64,000 nucleotides of DNA from Amphibalanus amphitrite (taxonomy: Eukaryota > Arthropoda > Thecostraca > Balanomorpha > Balanidae), in contig NW_024882778.1 of assembly GCF_019059575.1 (NCBI RefSeq), forward strand, positions 62,001 to 126,000, given 5' to 3'. The stretch's first letter is position 1; the number at the start of each line of letters is the position of its first letter. The notes below the pieces were generated by a model. That model made no database searches and had not been told where the DNA came from. It saw nothing but the letters and a program-made list of their open reading frames with translations. Below are positions 46,198 to 56,896 of the stretch, piece by piece. The position numbers were made by a program, and so were the translations under genes.

Positions 46198-47127
46198 ATG
46201 TCTCAGCCGCTGCCCGCGCGGCAGCTGGTGCTGTCCCTGCTGCTGGCGGCCTCCGTGGTCGGCCAGGAGGCGCCGGTGGACCTGTGGAGCTACAGCAGCC
46301 CGGCCAGCTGGGGGCGCACGTTCCCGTTCTGCTCTGCCCCGCTGCACCTGCAGTCGCCGATCGCGCTCACCGTGGACCGCGTGGTGCTGACGCCACCGCT
46401 GAAGGTGATTGCCGACCCCGGCGCGCACGACTGGGTGGTCGAGGTCGGTAACGATGGTCGCCGGCTCGAGCTGAACGTTACCATGGACCCACGCGCGCGT
46501 GGGGCTTCACCTACTTACCCCATTCAACTGGTGATCGATAACGCGCCGCTCCGGGGGACCTACAACCTCACGATGCTGCACTTCCACTGGGGTGATCAGT
46601 TCGGGTCGCCCGGCTCCGAACACGCGGCCGGCGACAAGTTCTTCGACGCTGAGGCGCACTTCGTCTTCTTCGACGCGTCGTTCCCGAACCTGGAGGCGGC
46701 GCAAGAGGTGCCCGGCAAGGTGGCAGTCGTTGCTGTCCTCCTGAATCGCGAGGGCAACTTCAGCGGGCCGACGTTCCCGACGTTCGGCTTGCAGAACAAC
46801 ATGGATCAGCTGGCGACCCGTGACAGTCACTTCTCGTTCCGCGCCGACCTGCGACAGCTGCAGGCGCTGCTGCGCGTCGTGCTCTCCCGCATGTTCACCT
46901 ACTTCGGCAGCCTGACGACGCCCCCGTGCACTCCGGGCGTGGTGTGGATGGTCTCCAGCGTGGAGACCGACATCAGCGGGAACTTCCTAGACTGTCTGAC
47001 CACTCAGGTGTACCAGGACCGCTTCAGGCTGCAGCGCCTCGTCAACAACCGACGTCCGCTGCAGCAGAGGTCCAACCGAGTCGTCTTCAAGCAGATCAGC
47101 CTCGGCTCGGATGGTCTGCTAGCTTAG
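46198..47127 (+). CDS. Secreted alpha-carbonic anhydrase, single exon
   Basis: 309 residues from ATG to TAG. An in-frame GTG lies directly before the ATG and was not used as the start. Residues 1-22 are a signal peptide. The alpha-CA fold follows: WSYSSPASWG, LQSPI, the LHFHWGDQFG block, DAEAHFVFFD, FGSLTTPPCTPGVVWMV and NNRRPLQ. The three zinc ligands are His128, His130 and His154; the gatekeeper pair Glu141/Thr240 is present. Cys45 and Cys244 fit the disulphide of secreted CAs. The enzyme interconverts CO2 and bicarbonate outside the cell. Oddities: the His proton-shuttle position reads Arg (NDGRRLEL), and Thr-Pro-Gly follows the PPC motif. N-glycosylation motifs lie at 93, 123 and 187. There is no transmembrane tail. 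A gene without introns is unusual for this family and suggests a retrocopy, but the frame is intact. Confidence 0.93.
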   Translation: MSQPLPARQLVLSLLLAASVVGQEAPVDLWSYSSPASWGRTFPFCSAPLHLQSPIALTVDRVVLTPPLKVIADPGAHDWVVEVGNDGRRLELNVTMDPRARGASPTYPIQLVIDNAPLRGTYNLTMLHFHWGDQFGSPGSEHAAGDKFFDAEAHFVFFDASFPNLEAAQEVPGKVAVVAVLLNREGNFSGPTFPTFGLQNNMDQLATRDSHFSFRADLRQLQALLRVVLSRMFTYFGSLTTPPCTPGVVWMVSSVETDISGNFLDCLTTQVYQDRFRLQRLVNNRRPLQQRSNRVVFKQISLGSDGLLA

Positions 47128-47297
47128 ATACTCATCTCATGTGCGATGTGAGAGACCTTTGATAATGGTGCCTGCATGCCCGCTGGCGGTCAATACCGGT
47201 GGATGAGAGATGTGTGTTGTAAATAGGGTTGCTCGAAGAATCCACCTGTGTTCAATTAATGCGTTAGAAGAAAGCTGGATGCAACGTCAACTTTTTT

Positions 47298-47303
47298 AAT
47301 AAA
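47298..47303 (+). terminator. Polyadenylation signal of the carbonic anhydrase gene
   Basis: AATAAA 170 bases after the stop codon, in an AT-rich setting. Confidence 0.6.
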
Positions 47304-47907
47304 CACTGCTTTCGTGTTCCTCGATATTTGTGTCATTTTTCGTGTAGCAATCAGTAGTAAGTTTTATGAGCTGTATTGTATTCAGCTTTATTGAGATGTT
47401 ATGATTTTTTTGTGGATCTGAGTAGATTGTACGCAGGGGTGTCGTTTTCCGAAAATGATTGGTAGTGCCCAAAGGCGGCGGCTGGCCATATATGAGGGGG
47501 CTTACAAGGTAGGGTACCCCCAAATCTGCCTTTCTCATCGGATTTCGGCCACTTATTTTTCGCCCTGGTCATTGACAAGACTAACCGAAATCTAAAAAAA
47601 CACAAAAAAAAAACTTTGGAAATCTGGGTCCACACCGGACGCCATGCACAAAACGTGCAGTTATATAGGCAATAGTGTCGGAGGAATGCACGCCATTCTG
47701 AAAGAGGCCCACATAGACTTAAAAGGACGGCTGTGCTGAAAGGGGACAGGAACAGCTTTGAGGGCCCAAGCCGACTAAAAAAGACGGCTGCGGGGCCAGG
47801 AACGGTTTTGAAGACCCACGCCAATTGAAGGGTTCGACAACTAACGAGGACTGGAAACACAACGATAGTTAGAAAGACCTGCTTGCCAAAATAAAAGGAT
47901 GACAGTA

Positions 47908-48701
47908 CGAGGGGCGTTCAGAAAGCTACGGGCCCGACCATGAAGGAGCAGAGAGATACAGCATCGACTCATAAGTTCATTTATTCAAATAAACACCGTT
48001 AAGACAAACACATTTCGCGCAGCGCTTCGCGAGAGCCCTCAAGGCCTCCATAACCAAGTGGGTTTTGGACCCATCCTGCACGTCCAAGACGGCTGATTTC
48101 GTCTCCCTGCTGTTAGCGAGGTTGCCGCTGCTAATTTTCTTATGTTGGGGAAGAGGTGGCAACCACTAACCGGAGTGTGCAAGGTTCGGAGAGAAAAAAG
48201 TGGATGCGACAACAACTCGAAGCTCATCGCTTCACTGTTCGTCATCCCGCCCATGTACGCAGGTGCGTGGTCGCGGATCAGGTGCACACTTTACGTCAGC
48301 TTCCCTATAGCCTCTCCTCGATGTTTATCGAATGGACGCACATCATCAATTGTGTGCCCCTGTTTTGGAAAGTTGACGAGCGGAGGGGGGTCGCATCGAC
48401 CCCTCCCCCTGCCAGGCCGTGTTATGAAAAATGCCCAGGGCGAGGGTTAACGCTTGGTGCCTTTTCTGCACTAACTACTATGAAACGAATCACTGCTCTC
48501 TTCTGGGCGTCGCCCATCCTATCCGAAATGGCGAACTATGCTACGAATAGAAGCCCGAATCAATCACAGAAGAGAATTAATGGCCACTTACTTAATTTGC
48601 GTAAGTGGACATCCCAATAACACATCATTTAACACACCGCCTTGCAGGCCAAAATTCCAACTCCTTCATTGTTCGGCCCGAAACTTTTTGAACGCCCCTC
48701 G
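47908..48701 (-). mobile_element. Internally deleted mariner, nested in the hAT element
   Basis: The ends CGAGGGGCGTTCAGAAAG and, reversed, CGAGGGGCGTTCAAAAAG are flanked by TA (47906-47907 and 48702-48703). On the minus strand an ATG at 48517 starts MGDAQKRAVIRFIVVSAEKA, like mariner N termini. Further on comes a C-terminal block (HPLFSLRTLHTPVSGCHLFP) that resembles the HPPYSPDLAPSDYHLFP region around the catalytic Asp. The middle of the transposase is lost: full elements are about 1.3 kb, this one is 794 bp including a later insertion. The frame is also shifted between the pieces. It is dead. Confidence 0.85.
48345..48450. mobile_element. TTAA MITE end nested in the mariner
   Basis: Reversed, it reads TTAACCCTCGCCCTGGGCA, spacer, ACGGCCTGGCAGG, G-tract, GTCGATGCGA, C-tract. 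This is a two-word end of the same subfamily as the fragment at 2420. Only one end is present, so either a one-ended fragment was captured or the rest was deleted together with the middle of the mariner. Confidence 0.7.
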
Positions 48702-49248
48702 TAGTTACGAGCTTCAGTTTTCGGGGTCTGATGCGGTAATGACCTGGCGTTGAATCCTGGGGAATCAGGCTGCATCACCCACTCAAATCAATATACCTAT
48801 GGCCTATTCTGGAGCACCGCGGCACCTTCCGAAGTCGGTGTAGGGCCTCCAGCGGCTGGTGTGGAGACGGATCGGGGTCTATTAGGGGCGGTCGCGTGGT
48901 ATGCGGGACTCAGAGGCAGTTATGGACCTCTATAACCAATTGCGTTTTCGAGCCTCTTAAAATCCATTAAGGACCGGAGTCCTAGACACGTGAAACCTCA
49001 TTGTCAGCTACATGCACCTACTGTGGCTAGAACCTTATTTATTTACTTGCATATGTGCTTATTTAATATTTGCTTATCTGTTTATTTTGATTTTTTATCA
49101 ACTGATAAGTGACAAAAGATTGGTAGGGCTCAGCGAACATTGGTAGGGCCCAAATAAACATTGGTAAGGCTCGGGCCCTACCAGGCCTATACAAAACGAC
49201 GCCCCTGATTGTACGTAGATAAATAGCAAATGCAGCTTAACGTGATGT

Positions 49249-50335
49249 TTAAAGGTAGTGTGCCAGCTTTCCTGGACAGTATGGAGTTAATGGCCCAGAT
49301 AAGGAGAACCGGAATTTTAGAACTTATCCATACCTTCAAAACTCATGGAAACGTCTTAAATTCTTCAAATTTTGAGTACCCCAGTGCGAAATTCGCCCCG
49401 ACGGGTTGTCGGTCGTACCCCAACCACATTTCACACCACTATGAACAATAAATGCACACACTGAAATCGCTATTACCGATAGGCTCATCCAATCAAGTTT
49501 CGATAAACCCGTTCATCATCATCTCCTGCGGTTTCGAACACGCCTGTTAGGTGGTGCGGTAGACCGCGCCCAAAGCCAGGGCCCCGGTAACGTGAGGTAG
49601 CCGAGTCGGGGCAGCGTGCGCTGACCCTAGCCGGGGCCGCACGTCCTCCCGGTGTCATGTGATAGCCCGGGGCTGCCCGCGGGGATGCGGTAGACCGCGC
49701 CCAAAGCCGCGGCCCCGGCTTGGGTCAGCGCACGCTGCCCCGACTCGGCTACCTCACGTTACCGGGGCCCTGGCTTTGGGCGCGGCTTCTGCTTATACTT
49801 TGTGTGGTGCGGTGGTGGTGGCGGTGCGTCGGGCCGCGCGCTCTGACTTCGGCCAAGAAAAATGCGTCAGCTGATCATTGTCATTTCTGCCACTTTCATG
49901 TGGTGAGATGGGGTCATGACTTTAGAGACGGCTGTTTCATATCAATTATTTTACATGAAATAATATTTCAAACCATAAATTAATGTTCGACAGCCAAATT
50001 AAAGAAACAATACCAATACAGGCTTACAGTTTAAATTCGACATTGTGTTGTCTACGATTAGACAGCTGATAACTCATTCCCGTACGTCGTAACTCTATAA
50101 TGACCTTTGCTTATTGTCACATGTGCGCCGCATTCGTGATTGTTGCCGACGCCTGTTTGCAGGTCAGCCCACTACAGTTATTATGCATATCGAAAAACCG
50201 ATAAACTTTTAGGCGAAAAAAGCACTATTTTAGGCCCATTTTTGATTTTTTTTGCGATATTAAGTAAAAACAGAAGCTTCTTATCCTAGGAAAAATAAAA
50301 TGGGAAATCATTCGAAGGTGGCACACTACCTTTAA
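49249..50335. mobile_element. TTAA element with AGGTAGTGTGCCA ends
   Basis: TTAA (49249-49252) plus AGGTAGTGTGCCA is mirrored by TGGCACACTACCT plus TTAA (50332-50335). The interior has no transposase. A GC-rich palindrome (49564-49784) lies in it and differs sharply in composition from the rest. It is a further piggyBac-like non-autonomous family. Confidence 0.8.
49564..49784. repeat. GC-rich palindrome, 77-bp arms, 67-bp loop
   Basis: The left arm CCGCGCCCAAAGCCAGGGCC ... CCGGGGCCGC (49564-49640) is repeated reversed at 49708-49784 with only a few changes. The phrase GCGGTAGACCGCGCCCAAAG also occurs twice in direct orientation (49556 and 49687), so the loop carries part of the arm. It would form a very stable hairpin. 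Confidence 0.88.
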
Positions 50336-51949
50336 CAACTTTTAAAACAGGGACATTGCATTGGAATGAAGCTAGAAGCATTACACGATGGGAGGTACTA
50401 TTGCTTCCAAATTAAGCTTGATTCGCGTGTGGCTCTAGTACTGCATTGAATACCCTCCCGAGCCCCTCCCGTATAGCATCGCCAGGGTAGCTGTCCCGGT
50501 GAGGTGCGTGTCAGACTGAAGCAGTCCGTGGACCTTGTGACTGTCAGTCCGCGCCTGGGGCAGGGACACGGGTGTGACCTGTGATAATGGCGGGCACGTG
50601 AGCGTGACGCATAGCTGGGTCACATTCTATCCAATACCGAATCTTACCTACGCAAACAGTCATGCCTCTATTTCACGTTTGTTTACAAACCCATGATAAG
50701 CTTCGGGTAATAAATAATAGATAACTATCGCTAAATGTTCCATAATGAAAATGAGAGCCGCAATCCTGTATTTATTTCCAAGGTAGGAGGCAACTCCGTT
50801 CAATTGTCATTAACAAATAACGGTGCAAAACACGATGGAATAATGTCAAAGTTAAAGAATGGTCGTAACTCGTAAGCAGGCAACCGATAACCCGGCAGGC
50901 GGTGGGCCTCCCGGCCACCAACACTACTTGGCAGAAAAACGTTTACCAAAGAGTAAAGACCATGAAAAGGAATATTAGAACGAGCATCATGCTTATGTTA
51001 TCTGATGCCTTTTGTAACTTTTTACAGCACGTGAAATAAAAGCACGATGCAGTCAAAACTGAGACGTGAGCGAACATAGGAAAATACCCCGCGACATAGA
51101 TTGCAAAATAATTGTACAACAGATTGCTTTGAAAATATGTGCGCCAAAAAATAGGCGTCATACAAACAAAATCCTCAATGCTAATCGAGAATACCTATTG
51201 ACTGGATAGATAAGGAAATGCTTCAAAGTCTCATCGTTAAAGACGGTCGTATGTCCTACATCGTACTAAATAAATTACCTAATAGTTAGATATATCTATG
51301 AATGAATTTAGCAGGGGGATGTCGTCCCGGTTCTCCCCATGTATTATTCGCCAATCAGCTTAACACTACCAGTGACGTCACTGGTGGATCGCCAATCGGG
51401 GCCGTTTGGCCGGCCGGCCGGGCCGGGCCCGTAGAAGACCAAACGCAGACGTTTTCAGAAAAGCGTAAGCCGTATAGATACAGTCGTGGATGGAGTTTTG
51501 CTGTAATTCGGCTCTCCAAGAGTGCATCAGGGTACCCGGATAAAGGTCATAGTGAACCGGCATCTGATAAACCCCGCTCACGGCTTAGCAGCCGACTTCG
51601 ACCCTTCGCCCTCGTAAAGCACAAAAGCGCTTGCCGGTCATCAATCCACCTGCATCTCATTCTCCTCATCTGCTTACTGCCTATATCGACCAGATACTGC
51701 AGCCGTTTTGGAGCGGCTCACGGCCGATAACACGCCAGGCGTGCGCTAGCCGCCGGTGCTAAGCGTTAACCATTGAGTGCGCGTGCCGACTGCCGCCCCG
51801 ATGGCGCTGGCCCCCGGCACCGGCACCGGCGCGGCGCCCCTGACCCATGGGAGGGGGGCTGCTAATTATTTGAGCCGGAATTGGGATAGAAGCCGGTATG
51901 GGATTGGGATAGCAACTCAACGAGACTAAGGGATTGTGTTGTGCCTTCG
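50336..51949. other. No gene recognised; CRE palindrome
   Basis: 51368-51385 is the perfect palindrome ACCAGTGACGTCACTGGT, which contains the CREB/ATF octamer TGACGTCA. A GC-rich patch (51400-51430) follows. An open plus-strand frame of about 142 codons over 51302-51730 gives no recognisable protein. Confidence 0.45.
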
Positions 51950-52930
51950 GTAGGCCCCCAAAATTACCGGTGTAGTGCCCTCAGGGCCGCCGGTTATGAA
52001 GCCTTTGGAGGCACTGGTGTGGGCACTCACAGGTAGGTACCGGTGTGAGGCCCTCAGAGGCATTGGTGCGGGGCCCCCGAGGTGCCGCTGTAGGCCCTCT
52101 GAGGTGCTAGTGTGTGGCCCTCAGAGGCGCCGGTGAGGGTCCTCACAGTTGCCATTGTGGGCCCTCAGAGACACTGCAGTGTGGGGTCATCATCACAGTC
52201 GGGTGTGGGAGTTGGGACTCTTAGAGCTGCTGGCTCGAACCCTTAATAAGCCGACAGGGGCTCTCAGAGACCGACAAGGGGCCCTCAAGAGGTCTGCGGT
52301 GTCTTCAGGAGCCCTGTGGAGTCCTCAGAGACCAGCAAGGTACTCTCAGACGCCGGTGGGGGCCCTCAGAGTCGTCGGTGTGAGGCCCTCAAAAGTCACC
52401 GGTGAGTGGCCACTGGCCGTCCAATGCGAAGGTCCCGTCTGGGGCCGTCAGAGGCTCCGGCGTTCAGCCCTCAGAGCCGCCGATAAATACATGGCCAAGA
52501 AGCACTGGTTTGGGCCTTTGGGACTTCATTCAGGGGTGCCGGTTGAACTCAGAGGTGGCAGTGTGGGGCCCTCAGCTGGGCACCGGTTTGGGGCTTTCAC
52601 AGCCGCCGGTGAGGGCCCTCGCAGGCGCCGTTGTGGGGGCCATCAACCATTGGTTTAGGGGGTCATCACAGGTGTGTGTGGAACCCTTAGAGCTGCTGGT
52701 CCCTGATAGGCATAAGGGCCCTCAGAGGTCGCCAATGGGCCCTGAGAGGCCGGCGAGGGGCCCTCAAATGCCGACAAGGGACAATAAAAAGCCGGTGTGT
52801 GGTTCTTATGGAGAGAAGTGTGGCCATTCGGAGCACATAAGGTGTTCTTTCGAGCCCTGTGGGGCCCTTCTGAGTCGAAAATGCCAGCGTGGACCCTCAG
52901 CCGCCAATTGGCGTCGCAGGGCCCTCGGGC
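51950..52930. repeat. Degenerate GC-rich minisatellite
   Basis: Irregular units of about 25-35 bases built around GGCCCTCAGAGGC and GCCGGTGTG recur more than twenty times. Long frames on both strands (for example 52149-52658) are made of these repeats and have no gene signals. The spacing varies, so the array is old or repeatedly rearranged. Confidence 0.75.
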
Positions 52931-54155
52931 CCGAGAGGCCCCCTGATCCGATGGGGGCACGTGCCCCCTGCCCCCCTCCGGGTGCAGATAGAGAATGCAA
53001 TCGGCGGTGCGGGACACAACAATTGCAATCGTTCCTTCTCCCGTCGCGAGGTCGCCCATCCGACCCATATCCCAAGATTGTCAACCCTGGGGCTCGGGTC
53101 GGCAATGTATCGGCAAGTGAAGGAAATCAGCTTTAGGTGGGTAAAAAAGTTATTAAGAGTCATTAGTTGTCGTTACGTTCAGTAATAACAACGATAAAGT
53201 GCCAAATGTACCCGATATACGGCTTGGAGCCGGGCGCCGCGCGGTCTCCACCAGTGACGTCACGCTAATGCTTAGCGACCGGTCCATTGGAAATTGCGGG
53301 ATGATTCTACCTCTCTTATACGGCCTTGGAATTTAGCATATCTAGTGGCTGTTCTGTGTTGTGTTCGATGGACTATAGAGACATTCTTGCATGCCCCTAA
53401 AGGTAAGTCTGACTTCCTCGTCCTCAATAGCATCACCTTCTTGGAACAATGAAATATCTGGTATGTACAATTGTACATAACGAAGGAGTCGCCCAACATA
53501 TGGATACCGGTCTGAGTAAAATTGCTCCACTTCATCGCGGATTTTAGTGGAGCTGCTCATTAGTGACTAAACAAGCTGATGACGTTTGTTTCCTGCAGCT
53601 TTGCGCAGGCGAGAAGGAAAATATTGCTAATTGGTCGCCCCGCTACCACGCACAATGCGCATTTTCCTGTGAAAATAACGAGGGTGAATAAATAAAGCAG
53701 GCCATGTGTGCATATGAAACGTCATAAGTGATGTTCATCTACCTGGAAAAACCACTTAGCTTATCTTGAGCTATAAATATGCAATTCAACTGGAGCACCA
53801 TCTAGGCATCTAATGACTTCCATTGGCCATTTCACCAAGGACAAACAAAATGTAAACAGTATTGAACACGGACTTATTGACCTTCGCATTAAATAACGCA
53901 TTGAGGAAAGAATCTAGATTGAGACATCCTCAACAAGGAAGACGCCTTACTCCAGTCTTTTAGTGCGCAGGTTATTATAATCTAGTTTAAAGTGTAAAGA
54001 GGATGCACCAAAAACCGTTCCAATTATTTCAAACAAGTTATGGCCACACAGTCGGAATGTTCCGGCGTAAAAGTGTCTCGAAGTCAAAGTTGACGTGACT
54101 AGGGTCACATGGTTTGATTTTCCGCGCCAATCGATTGGTCTCAGGCATGGTATTA
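52931..54155. other. No gene recognised
   Basis: GC content falls to the genome background after about 53100. CACCAGTGACGTCAC at 53249-53263 resembles the CRE palindrome at 51368. The remaining frames are short and unrecognised. Confidence 0.4.
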
Positions 54156-55144
54156 TTAACCCACGCCTCCCTTTAACACACTTAAGGTTTTTCGTAAATA
54201 GCGGAAAGACTGCTGCGTGTGGCAACGCGAAATTTAGCAGGACCATTTCCCCATCAATGTTACACATTTTTTGCAAGTTTGAACCTCCTACCTTTCAAGG
54301 TCAAGTCACCAGATGACTTCGAATGACCCGACCTCAAATCATTTTTTTTTGCAACTTTGTCACCGTGTCAGAGCTACAATAGATGACAGAGTCCTGTGAA
54401 AGTTTCAGGATGTAATGAGGTCATTGGTAGCTACAATTATATTTCTCAGAATTTTGATAACGGTGACATAAAATCAGGTCAATTTCTTGACCTCCCCGTT
54501 AAAGGTAAGTCAATGGAAAAAAAACAACTGCCCGATTTTTTTCTTACTAAACCGCGTCGGAATGGCCTAATATACCATGAATGAGTTCATATACGCTAAC
54601 CTTGACTACCTTGAGGCCTTTTTTGCTCTTGGGCAACTGCAAGGTCATGTGACGTCATCAAAGGTTACCAAAGGTTTTTTTCTGCTAATAACTCCTTACA
54701 AGAACGAGATGCAGCCGCGTGGATGGTATTATTGTGTTCAGCTCGTCAAGGCACATCGAATGATATGCATGATGACCTTGAGGTTACGTAGGTCAACCTT
54801 TGACCTTAACCCTTCGAGGTCAACATTTATATGTTTCGATGCGGATCGACAAGAGCGGATCGATGATGCAATTAGGTTGTTCCTAACTTCCTAGCTTGTA
54901 TAATTCAAAAGTTACTGGACAATCTCTTCATAATAAGCGCCGCTATTTTGACTTCTTTGACCCATGTGACGTCATCTTTGACCTGACCTGAAAATGATCT
55001 CAGTAAAAATTGTAGACCTGGTCCGTGCGTACCCCGTGTCTTTTACCGCTTGTCGCTATTTTGCTTCGTTCTCGAGATCTTAGGGGGCGATTCCCTCCCC
55101 CCCCCCGTCGGAAACTATGGTGGTGCAGTCAGTGCGCGGTTTAA
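54156..55144. mobile_element. piggyBac-like MITE, old copy related to the one at 44117
   Basis: TTAA at 54156-54159 and 55141-55144. The left end is worn (CCCACGCCTCCC, no hairpin). The right end, reversed, keeps the two-word layout (ACCGCGCACTGACTG, spacer, CCGACGG, G-tract, C-tract). The interior aligns with 44117-45135 all along but with many changes, so it is older. AGGTCA-type sites are partly lost. Confidence 0.8.
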
Positions 55145-55241
55145 ACACAACATGCGTCTAGCTTGTTGCAAAATATGTGTTCCTTATTTATGTCGCAAAG
55201 TAGAAGTAATCATGCGCTCGTTTAATGGCAAAAGGCAGCTA

Positions 55242-55716
55242 TTAAAGGGACCCTCCCACCTTCAAAAAAGTTAATGAATTGGCATGAAAGTGATGTCGCT
55301 CGGTTCAGAAAGAGCAAAAATGAATATCTACCAAATTTCATCGAAAAATATTCACCGGTTTTCAAGATATTAGACTTTTACTTTTGTTTACTTTTTGGGA
55401 TCTCCGCTGTTCCTAGCGACTTTATTTGAAAGTGCGGCATTTGTTGCGCGCAAAGCAGCATATACCACCGCGTGCTGCCAAACGTTTTAGTAAAAGATTT
55501 AAAAATCGTTAGATCTCCGCTGACGTCACAAATTCTAAGGGGGCATACCAATGCATTAGCCCCTTAGAATCCGAAAACTGCAAGTTTGAAATTCGATATC
55601 TCCGAATTAAAGCATTTTTCGATGTTGTGAATGCCCAAACCGGTATTTTCAGGCCATGGCCACCAATTTGGCTATCTCAACTCAAAACTAATGTTAAGGT
55701 GGGAGGGTCCCTTTAA
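55242..55716. mobile_element. TTAA element, AGGGACCCTCCCACC family, short copy
   Basis: TTAA (55242-55245), AGGGACCCTCCCACCTT and, at the right, AAGGTGGGAGGGTCCCT, TTAA (55713-55716). 475 bp, non-coding. A 13-base inverted pair inside (AATTCTAAGGGGC / GCCCCTTAGAATC) lies near 55530-55570. The right TTAA is shared with the next element. Confidence 0.88.
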
Positions 55717-56896
55717 CCCGCGCCCCACTGGGGGGCTATTTATAGCCCCCCCTCCCGTTTTTCTGCAATAACTTCCAAACCGCTTGACGGATCGACGCCA
55801 AACTTTCAGTACCTTCGGCTGCATCAATTTGACACCTTGTGTCAAAATTTGAACTTCGTAGCTACCAGAGGTCGGCCGGAAATGACGTCAGAGTGACGTC
55901 ATGTTCGTCCGATTTCGACGCAAAACATTGAACCACGGCAATCGCTCCCAAGAGCTCAGTTTTTAAGCTAGATCCAATTTCTTTGCATGAAAGGACTCAG
56001 AATTGACCGCGGTACCAAACTGCCATCTCGGATTTTCAAAATTTTGAAAATTTCGAAAATCTTATATAATAATATTCAAAATTTATATTTTTACATTTTT
56101 TCAAAAAAATTTTGACTTTTCGAAAAAACCGGAATATATGTGACAGAACGCATGATTATGACTAACTCTAGCATGTTTTAGCTAAATATCTTCAAAAATG
56201 GCCAAATTATACGCATTATTGCAAAAAATTCACAATTATTAATTTTTCAAATCAATTTTTCAGTACGTATTTGACATCGTACACCAATATAAATGGCACC
56301 ATCGTGTTCCTGAGCTCAAACTGCATCCAATAGACACCTTTTTTCTTGACAAATTTTAACTTCAAAATTTGACCTTTTTTGACCTGAAAGTGACCTGACC
56401 TAAGCTAAATTCGACTCAAAATGACCTCGAATGACACAGATGACATCAAATTCGAAATCTATGGCCTAAATGGACCATAAAACATGTGTCACATGACCGA
56501 CGCATGATATAATATTTTCGTGACCTGTGATGACCTGACCCTGACCTGAAAATCAAAGTACAAGTTTGATACCCTCAAGGTATCTAGAGCATTTGTTCAC
56601 GAGTGTGGAAACCAAAAATGAGCCTGATCTGACTTGTAAGACGGCGGCCAGAGCCCAAAATGTGAACAAGCCAAAGTGCTAATAATTTTTACTTTGACCT
56701 GACCTGTGACGTCATCGGTGACCTCGAGGTCAATGAAATTAGGTTTCGCTCGACAGTTTTTTCGGGGCTATCAGACGCCGTTCGAATTTTGACGATCGGC
56801 CCAGTAGTTTCGGAGTTAGGAGGGGGGGGCTATGAATAGCCCCCCCCCCCCCCAGTAGGGCGTATTATACACAGACCCCAGTGGGGCGCGGGTTAA
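55713..56896. mobile_element. piggyBac-like MITE, CGCCCCACTGG subfamily, complete
   Basis: TTAA at 55713-55716 and 56893-56896. The left end is single-word: CCCGCGCCCCACTGG, G-tract, CTATTTATAG, C-tract. The right end, reversed, is two-word: CCCGCGCCCCACTGGGG, spacer, CGCCCTACTGG, G-tract, CTATTCATAG, C-tract. The interior is related to 40102-41294 (ATGACGTCAGAGTGACGTCA, AATATATGTGA). No coding frame. Confidence 0.9.

Larger units (their letters stand above)
47434..49207. mobile_element. hAT-type element, non-autonomous, with nested insertions
   Basis: The ends are CAGGGGTGTCGTTTT and, reversed, CAGGGGCGTCGTTTT. The perfect 8-base duplication ATTGTACG flanks them (47426-47433 and 49208-49215). 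About 970 bases belong to the element itself; no hAT transposase frame is visible. A mariner copy (47908-48701) sits inside. Near the right end, the word ATTGGTAGGGC is repeated three times. Confidence 0.88.

Noticed and set aside
52149-53136. Overlapping frames of 170-240 codons
   Set aside because: They lie in the degenerate CCTCAGAGGC repeat array; peptides are repetitive and unlike any family.
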